From Holophagaceae bacterium (lineage in GTDB: Bacteria > Acidobacteriota > Holophagae > Holophagales > Holophagaceae), in the NCBI GenBank assembly GCA_025353305.1, contig JANXQX010000207.1, positions 1 through 10,846 of the forward strand: 10,846 bases of DNA, in the 5' to 3' direction. The position numbers were made by a program, and so were the translations under genes. The notes beneath the pieces are model-generated. The model saw only the letters and a list, made by a program, of their open reading frames with translations, was not told the DNA's origin and searched no databases. Below, piece after piece: positions 5,652 to 10,846 of the stretch (position 1 is the stretch's first letter; each line of letters begins with the position of its first letter).

Positions 5652-7790
5652 TTGGCCGACACTCCCTCAGCAGACAGGCTCCTCCATCGCGCCTGCAATC
5701 TATGCGAGGCCATCTGCGGCCTTGAGATTGTCGTTGCTGAAGGCCAGGTGGTCAGCATCAAAGGGGACCGGGAGGACCCGTTCAGCCGCGGTCACATTTG
5801 CCCCAAGGCCGTTGCCCTGATGGATATACAGAGCGACCCGGATCGTTTGCGCGGCCCAGTCAGACGCATGGGAAACGGTGCCAAAAGTGAATGGGTCAGC
5901 CTCGGCTGGGATGAAGCCATAGACCTCGTCGCCTCCCGGCTAGCCGCGATTCAAACCCTCCACGGCAACAATTCCATCGCCAGTTACCAGGGCAACCCCA
6001 GCGTGCACAACTTCGGGTTGATGACCCACAGCAACCATTTCCTGGGCCTCTTGAAAACCCACAACCGCTTTTCCGCCACCTCGACCGATCAGCTTCCGCA
6101 TCAACTGGTGTGCTTCTGGATGTACGGCCATCAGCTCATGATTCCGATTCCCGACATTGACGAGACCGATCACCTGCTCATGCTTGGCGCCAACCCCCTG
6201 GCCTCCAACGGCAGCATGATGACCGTTCCCGACGTGGCGAATCGCTTGAAGGAACTCAAACGGCGCGGCGGCAAGCTCGTCCTGATGGACCCGCGTCGCA
6301 CTGAAACCGCACGTGTGGCCGACGAGCATCACTTCATCCGTCCTGGCACTGATGCCGCATTCCTTTTCGCCTTGCTCCACACGATATTCGACGAGAAGCT
6401 CGCGCAACCAGGGCGCCTTTCCCCGATGCTCATGGAGCTCGACCAGGTGCGTGAAGCCGTCACACCCTTCACCCCCGAAGCTGCGGCGCGTGCGACCGGC
6501 ATCGGGGCCGATGCCATCCGCCGCATCGCGCGCGACTTCGCGGCAGCGCCTCGGGCCGCCTGTTACGGCCGCCTGGGGGTTTCCGCCCAGCCCTACGGCA
6601 CGCTGTGCCAGTGGGCCATCCAGTTGCTCAACATTGTCACAGGCAATCTCGACCGCGTGGGCGGGTCGCTGGTCACCAGGCCCGCGGTGGACGTGCTGGC
6701 GGGAACAAAGGCCGGCAGCTACGGCCGGTGGGAAAGCCGCGTGCGAAAACGGCCAGAAGTAAACGGTGAGCTGCCCGTCTCGGTCATGGCCGAAGAGCTG
6801 CTCACGCCGGGGGCCGGGCAGGTGAGGGCACTCATCACCATCGCCGGCAACCCGGCGCTTTCCACCCCCAACGGCCCGCAGCTTGAACTCGGGTTGGGAG
6901 GGCTCGAGTTCATGGTTTCGCTGGACCTGTACATCAACGAAACCACGCGTTTTGCCGATGTCATCCTGCCTTCCACCTCGCCGCTGGAGCATGATCACTA
7001 CGATCTTATTTTCAACCTTCTCGCGGTGCGGAATGTAGCCCGATACAGCGCGGCGACGCTGCCCAAGCCCGAGGGTTCGCTGCACGATTGGGAAATCCTG
7101 GAACGGCTTGCGGAGGCCTTCGCGCAAAAGACCGGCCAGGACCTGAAACCTATCTTCCCGCCGCCTGTGATGCTCGACTTCGGCCTGCAAAGCGGCCCCT
7201 ACGGCATGGCAGACGCGCGCATGCTCTCGCTGAAAAAACTGAAAGACAGCCCGCACGGCATTGATCTGGGCCCGCTCGTGCCGAGTTTCCCGGAGCGTTT
7301 GATGACCGAAGACAAATGCATCCACTGCGCGCCCAGGCGATTGCTGGAAGCCCTCATCCAGACTCAGGGCGCGCTGCTCGCCGAGGCGCCGCCGGGCCAA
7401 ATGGCCTTGATCGGCCGCCGGCAGGTGCGCAGCAACAATTCATGGATGCACAATTTCGACCGGCTGGTGCGGGGCAGGGACCGCGCCACGCTGCTGGCGC
7501 ATCCCGCTGACTTGGCGCGGCTCGGCATCCAATCGGGAGCAAAAGCCCGGGTGGCATCGCGAACCGGTGCAGCGCTCATCGAGGTGCAATCTTCCCAGGA
7601 CATCATGCCCGGCGTGGTGAGCATTCCCCACGGCTGGGGACACCACCGCGAGGGAATCCGTTTGCAGATCGCGGCGCAACATGCAGGGGTCAGCGTGAAC
7701 GATCTCACAGACGATCAGGAGATCGATGCAGTGTCCGGGAATGCCGCCCTGAATGGGATCGTCGTGACGCTTGAGAAGGCGGTTGATTAA
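5652..7790 (+). CDS. Molybdopterin-dependent oxidoreductase, stand-alone catalytic subunit (DMSO reductase superfamily)
   Basis: A 712-residue protein of the superfamily that includes formate dehydrogenase and nitrate reductase catalytic subunits, using bis-MGD molybdenum or tungsten. The [4Fe-4S] motif is complete: Cys15-x2-Cys18-x3-Cys22-x27-Cys50. Cofactor-binding segments follow: YQGNPSVHN (112-120), LGANPL (178-183), MDPRRTETA (212-220), GNPALSTPNG (399-408) and ETTRFADVILPSTSPLEHD (430-448). The C-terminal dinucleotide-binding domain is about 583-709, with RSNNSWMHN at 593-601. At the active site I read ATSTDQLPH (142-150). By hand alignment to formate dehydrogenase, where Sec or Cys precedes a conserved His, Pro149 occupies the ligand position before His150. 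No signal peptide or Tat motif is seen, so it is probably cytoplasmic. The start is TTG. No iron-sulfur, membrane or chaperone subunit gene lies beside it. The substrate is unknown. Confidence 0.92.
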   Translation: MADTPSADRLLHRACNLCEAICGLEIVVAEGQVVSIKGDREDPFSRGHICPKAVALMDIQSDPDRLRGPVRRMGNGAKSEWVSLGWDEAIDLVASRLAAIQTLHGNNSIASYQGNPSVHNFGLMTHSNHFLGLLKTHNRFSATSTDQLPHQLVCFWMYGHQLMIPIPDIDETDHLLMLGANPLASNGSMMTVPDVANRLKELKRRGGKLVLMDPRRTETARVADEHHFIRPGTDAAFLFALLHTIFDEKLAQPGRLSPMLMELDQVREAVTPFTPEAAARATGIGADAIRRIARDFAAAPRAACYGRLGVSAQPYGTLCQWAIQLLNIVTGNLDRVGGSLVTRPAVDVLAGTKAGSYGRWESRVRKRPEVNGELPVSVMAEELLTPGAGQVRALITIAGNPALSTPNGPQLELGLGGLEFMVSLDLYINETTRFADVILPSTSPLEHDHYDLIFNLLAVRNVARYSAATLPKPEGSLHDWEILERLAEAFAQKTGQDLKPIFPPPVMLDFGLQSGPYGMADARMLSLKKLKDSPHGIDLGPLVPSFPERLMTEDKCIHCAPRRLLEALIQTQGALLAEAPPGQMALIGRRQVRSNNSWMHNFDRLVRGRDRATLLAHPADLARLGIQSGAKARVASRTGAALIEVQSSQDIMPGVVSIPHGWGHHREGIRLQIAAQHAGVSVNDLTDDQEIDAVSGNAALNGIVVTLEKAVD

Positions 7791-7943
7791 CCAGGCGTAG
7801 CAGCAGAGCGGACAGGTGAACTAATCTATTTCCCAGCCCCCCAATTTCCTGCATCCCCCAAAACTCTGCCCAGGACCCACATGCAAGCACTCCGAGGCCT
7901 TTCCGCCACTCCGAGCCCGGCAGGTTCTTATTGGCCAACGACC

Positions 7944-7948
7944 GGAGG
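7944..7948 (+). promoter_or_regulatory. Ribosome binding site deciding the pqiA start
   Basis: GGAGG lies 6 bases before the in-frame TTG at 7955. The longer frame opening at the TTG of 7931 has only a weak GCAGG upstream, and choosing it would bury this strong site inside the gene. The TTG at 7955 is therefore the better start. Confidence 0.65.
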
Positions 7949-7954
7949 CTTGGT

Positions 7955-9196
7955 TTGATCAATGCGCCGCTTCAGGCCTGCCCTGGGTGCGATTTGCTGC
8001 ACCGGGCCATGGTCCCACCTCGGGGTGGCGTCGCGCTGTGCGTGCGGTGCGGTGCGGTGCTCCGGCGGGGCAGCCACGCTTCCCGGGACAGGGCCCTGGC
8101 CTTCTACCTGGCAGCCATCATTTTTTTCGCCTTGGCCAATGCCTACCCGATTTTATCGCTGCGCCTCCACGGGGTCGTGACCGCGGCGACCATTCCGGGC
8201 TCTGCGGCACTGTTGGCGGAGCTAGGCTGGCCCTGGCTTTCGGCGATCCTCATCACCACGGTGATCTTGGCCCCGGCCGTGCACATCGTGGGCACCGCCT
8301 TTGTACTGCTCCAAATCCGATGGGGATGGCGGACCCTCTGGACCGGGCGGCTGTTCCGTCTGGCCGAACTGTTCGAGACCTGGGGCATGGCTGAGGTTTT
8401 CGTGCTGGGCATCTTCGTCTGCTATGTGAAACTGGCCAAGATGGCCGCGATCATGCCGGGGCCCTCCCTTTACGCACTCGGGGCCTTCATCATCGCCGTG
8501 GCGGCGGCCCTTTCATCCCTGGATCCCGATGCGGTCTGGGAGGACTTGGACACGGCTCCGGCCACGCCTCCCGTCCCGGCCGGCGCCCGCACGGCCAGGC
8601 AGGCCGCCCTGGTGGCCTGCGGATCCTGTGGGCGCCTGGCGGTCCAGGGAAAGAACCACAACTGCACACGCTGCGGGGCGACCCTGCATAGCCGCAAGCC
8701 TGGCAGCCGGGAACGCACCTGGGCCCTGCTGGCCACGGCGGTGATCCTCTACATCCCGGCTAATGTGCTGCCGGTGATGCGGGTAGTAAGCTTGGGCCGG
8801 GTGCAGGAGGACACCATCATCGGCGGCACCGTGTATTTCGCGCGCAGCGGCCAGTGGCCTCTGGCCCTGATCATCTTCATCGCCAGCGTGGTGGTGCCCA
8901 TCATGAAGATCACGGTCCTGACCTTCCTTCTGGTGGCCGAACACGCAGGCTCCGAATGGAGCCCTGAACGTCGGGCAGGCCTCTACCGCCTCACCGAATT
9001 TGTGGGACGCTGGTCCATGGTGGACATCTTCGTGGTCAGCCTCATGGTGGCGATGGTGGAACTCGGGAACCTGGCCTCCATCGCGCCGGGTCCGGGCTCT
9101 GTCGCTTTCGCGCTGCTGGTGGTGGCCACCATGGTCGCAGCCCACAGTTTCGACCCCCGGCTGGTCTGGGATTCACTGGAACCTGCCAATGGATGA
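7955..9196 (+). CDS. pqiA: PqiA-like inner-membrane protein with two zinc-ribbon/four-helix modules
   Basis: Paraquat-inducible protein A family, the inner-membrane partner of an MCE-type lipid transport complex. The 413-residue product is an internal duplication. Module 1 has a zinc ribbon (Cys9, Cys12, Cys29, Cys32) and helices near 48-64, 92-119, 142-166 and 170-187. Module 2 has a ribbon (Cys222, Cys225, Cys237, Cys240) and helices near 255-275, 301-328, 353-373 and 379-397. Shared landmarks are ALANAYPIL/YIPANVLPVM in the first helices, WGMAEVFVLG/WSMVDIFVVS in the third and a DP-x2-VW motif at each module's end (DPDAVW, DPRLVW). Both modules look intact, and size and layout match E. coli PqiA. 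The start is TTG, chosen for the GGAGG 6 bases before it. The 164 bases upstream (7791-7954) show no promoter I would call. Its last 8 bases overlap the next gene, implying translational coupling. Confidence 0.93.
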   Translation: MINAPLQACPGCDLLHRAMVPPRGGVALCVRCGAVLRRGSHASRDRALAFYLAAIIFFALANAYPILSLRLHGVVTAATIPGSAALLAELGWPWLSAILITTVILAPAVHIVGTAFVLLQIRWGWRTLWTGRLFRLAELFETWGMAEVFVLGIFVCYVKLAKMAAIMPGPSLYALGAFIIAVAAALSSLDPDAVWEDLDTAPATPPVPAGARTARQAALVACGSCGRLAVQGKNHNCTRCGATLHSRKPGSRERTWALLATAVILYIPANVLPVMRVVSLGRVQEDTIIGGTVYFARSGQWPLALIIFIASVVVPIMKITVLTFLLVAEHAGSEWSPERRAGLYRLTEFVGRWSMVDIFVVSLMVAMVELGNLASIAPGPGSVAFALLVVATMVAAHSFDPRLVWDSLEPANG

Positions 9197-10832
9197 GCCC
9201 GTGCACACTCCCGCCCCCGATCCCGCTCCCGATTCTGTGCCTGGCAGCGAGGCGCCGACGCCAAAGATCCTGACGCGCTGGCGTCCCTCCATGGTGTGGC
9301 TGCTGCCCATTGTGGCGGCCCTCATCGGATCCTGGATGGCGGTGCGGGCCTATACGTCCAAAGGCCCGGCCATCACCATCACCTTCCTCGGGGCCGAGGG
9401 GCTGGAAGCCGGCCAGACCCGGCTCCGCTGCAAGGATGTCGAGGTCGGCAAGGTGACGGCCCTGGGCTTGAGCAAGGATCTTGCGCACGTCGTGGTCACC
9501 GCGGAACTGAGCAAGGAAGCCACGTCCCTGTTGTCCAGCAACAGCCGTTTCTGGATCGTCCGCGCGCGCATCGGCAGCACCGGCATCTCGGGCCTGGGCA
9601 CGTTGCTGTCTGGCGCCTACATCGCCATGGATCCCGGCCAGCCGGTGGAGGGCGACCGTGTTGAGCACGACTTCACCGGCCTCGAGACCCCTGGCCTCCT
9701 CACCGCACGCCTGCCAGGCATCCTGGTGGTTCTGCAGGCCGAGAAGGTGGGTTCGCTGAACATAGGCTCGCCGGTGCACTACCGCCAGATCCGGGTGGGC
9801 GAGGTGGCGGGTTTCGACCTGGACAAAGATGGGAAATCGGTGACCATCAAGGCCTTCATCAAAGCGCCTTACGATGCCCTGGTGCGCACCGAGACACGCT
9901 TTTGGGACGCCGGGAGCGTGGACGTCTCCATGGATGCCACCGGTCTCCGCCTGCGGTCGGACTCCCTGGTGGACGTGCTGCTGGGTGGCATCTCGTTCGA
10001 GAACCCCGAAAGCCTGGAGGGTGGCGGGAAAGTGGCCAAGGGCCATATCTTCACCCTCTATGCCAATCATGACGCCATCAGCGAGAAGGTCATCCGCAAC
10101 CGCCACTACTACGTGGTGAATTTCAACGACTCGGTGCGCGGTCTGGTGCGTCGTGCGCCGGTGGAGTACCAGGGCATCAAGGTCGGCGAGGTTGAGGACT
10201 TCAAACTGGAATTCCAAACCAAAACCCTGGAAGGCAAGATTCCCGTACTGATCGCCCTGGAGCCCGAGCGCTTCACGGTGATCGGCGACGCGACGCCCAC
10301 CGGTGTCGTGATCGAGCAGCTGGTGAAGCGTGGCCTGCGGGCTCAGCTCAAGCCGGCGTCACTGCTGACGGGCAGCATGTTCGTGGATCTCAGCTTCCAC
10401 CCCAAGGCCCCAGTGCGCGGCCTGGGCCGCTACGGCAAGTACCCAGAGATACCAACCATGCCTTCCACCATGACCGTCATGCTGGACAACCTGGCCAGCT
10501 TTGCCGGGCAGTTGCAGAAGCTGCCCCTGGAGAACATGGTGGCTGAACTCCGGGCGGCCATCCCCATGCTGAAAGACACGCTGGCGCAGACCAACGCCTT
10601 GATGGCGCGCCTCGACAAAGAGACGGCGCCCAAGGCCGAGGCCACCATGGCCCAGGCCCAGGCCACCTTGGCCACCCTGGAAAAGACCCTGCACGCGGAC
10701 TCGCCGGTCCAGCAGGATCTGCATCAGGCCCTGGAGGAATTCACCAAGGCCTCGCGGGCGCTGCGGGAGTTGGCGGACACCTTGGAGCGGCAACCGGAAT
10801 CGCTGGTCTTCGGCAAGGAGAAGCAGAAATGA
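9189..10832 (+). CDS. pqiB: PqiB-like MCE protein (three MlaD/MCE domains, C-terminal coiled coil)
   Basis: In E. coli PqiB forms a hexameric tube of three stacked MCE rings and a coiled-coil needle spanning the periplasm, thought to carry lipids between membranes. The 547-residue product, almost exactly E. coli length (546), has a Pro-rich cytoplasmic leader, one membrane helix (about 34-52), MCE domains near 58-150 (KDVEVGKV), 175-270 (RQIRVGEV) and 286-402 (QGIKVGEV), then an Ala/Leu-rich helical segment at 425-535 expected to form the needle. The end LERQPESLVFGK resembles known PqiB termini. The ATG at 9189 was chosen because it overlaps the pqiA stop by 8 bases and gives the family length; the frame stays open much further upstream only as an out-of-frame reading of pqiA. 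A GGA lies 8 bases before it. The stop overlaps the next start. Confidence 0.95.
   Translation: MDEPVHTPAPDPAPDSVPGSEAPTPKILTRWRPSMVWLLPIVAALIGSWMAVRAYTSKGPAITITFLGAEGLEAGQTRLRCKDVEVGKVTALGLSKDLAHVVVTAELSKEATSLLSSNSRFWIVRARIGSTGISGLGTLLSGAYIAMDPGQPVEGDRVEHDFTGLETPGLLTARLPGILVVLQAEKVGSLNIGSPVHYRQIRVGEVAGFDLDKDGKSVTIKAFIKAPYDALVRTETRFWDAGSVDVSMDATGLRLRSDSLVDVLLGGISFENPESLEGGGKVAKGHIFTLYANHDAISEKVIRNRHYYVVNFNDSVRGLVRRAPVEYQGIKVGEVEDFKLEFQTKTLEGKIPVLIALEPERFTVIGDATPTGVVIEQLVKRGLRAQLKPASLLTGSMFVDLSFHPKAPVRGLGRYGKYPEIPTMPSTMTVMLDNLASFAGQLQKLPLENMVAELRAAIPMLKDTLAQTNALMARLDKETAPKAEATMAQAQATLATLEKTLHADSPVQQDLHQALEEFTKASRALRELADTLERQPESLVFGKEKQK
10815..10820 (+). promoter_or_regulatory. Ribosome binding site of the gene after pqiB
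   Basis: AAGGAG, inside the end of pqiB, is 8 bases before the ATG at 10829. It supports a real start there despite only six codons being visible. Confidence 0.6.
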
Positions 10833-10846
10833 TCAGGATTGGGAAA
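10829..10846 (+). CDS. Start of the third pqi operon gene, probably a PqiC-like lipoprotein (cut by window end)
   Basis: An ATG overlaps the pqiB TGA in the four-base ATGA arrangement and is preceded by AAGGAG at the right distance. Only MIRIGK is visible, so sequence identity cannot be judged. The basic start would suit a signal peptide. In pqiABC operons the third gene encodes an outer-membrane lipoprotein of the ABC-type transport auxiliary (DUF330) family that docks PqiB. That identity is inferred purely from position; another product is possible. Confidence 0.5.

Noticed and set aside
5126..5761. A 211-codon minus-strand open frame covering the divergent gap
   Set aside because: It overlaps the kinase start out of frame and the molybdoenzyme start in antisense. 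No motif or ribosome site supports it.
5940..7400. A 486-codon minus-strand open frame opposite the molybdoenzyme gene
   Set aside because: It is antisense to well-conserved cofactor-binding motifs, has no recognisable domain and the same His/Arg/Gly-rich shadow composition.
7781..7792. GGTTGATTAACC at the end of the molybdoenzyme gene as a terminator
   Set aside because: The stem is only 4 bp with no T-run after it, too weak to call.
7931..7954. A longer PqiA starting at the TTG of 7931
   Set aside because: Its upstream ribosome site is weak, while a good GGAGG sits 6 bases before the in-frame TTG at 7955.
9000..9188. A possible 63-residue N-terminal extension of PqiB
   Set aside because: This part of the frame is pqiA read out of frame. 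The product from 9189 already has the family's normal length and layout.
9042..10217. A 391-codon minus-strand open frame opposite pqiA and pqiB
   Set aside because: It crosses the boundary of two real genes on the other strand and shows no family resemblance.

Overview
The window is dense, GC-rich bacterial chromosome with six genes visible in whole or large part, plus the first codons of a seventh. The organism is not certain. TTG start codons, an S46 dipeptidyl-peptidase, and a long Ser/Thr kinase carrying a membrane segment, a TolB-like domain and TPRs would suit an Acidobacteriota lineage such as the Geothrix/Holophaga group. That assignment is inference from gene content. No rRNA, tRNA, CRISPR array, insertion sequence or phage gene was seen.

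Left part (1-2662, plus strand). The first gene is the 3' three quarters of an S46 family dipeptidyl-peptidase, whose N-terminal part lies before the window. It is closed by a clean 12-bp hairpin. After about 290 bases comes a complete arylamine N-acetyltransferase (NAT) with an intact Cys-His-Asp triad.

Centre (2680-5268, minus strand). One large gene, convergent with NAT and only 17 bases from it, encodes a transmembrane eukaryotic-type Ser/Thr kinase: kinase domain, one membrane helix, TolB-like domain, TPR-rich C-terminus. A 383-base divergent gap follows. It holds what may be a decayed C-terminal end of a SpoIIE/PP2C-type phosphatase and little else.

Right part (5652-10846, plus strand). 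A stand-alone molybdopterin/[4Fe-4S] oxidoreductase starts at a TTG. After a further 164-base gap comes a pqiABC-type operon: PqiA (eight-helix membrane protein with two zinc ribbons), PqiB (one membrane helix, three MCE domains, C-terminal coiled coil) and the start of a third gene in the pqiC position. The three overlap by 8 and 4 bases. In the known Pqi system PqiB forms a periplasm-spanning tube, PqiA sits in the inner membrane and PqiC is an outer-membrane lipoprotein, together thought to move lipids across the envelope.

I did not find a convincing new system. The points most worth following are the molybdoenzyme, which seems to lack the usual Cys/Sec/Ser metal ligand and has no partner subunits beside it, and the possible phosphatase remnant between it and the kinase.
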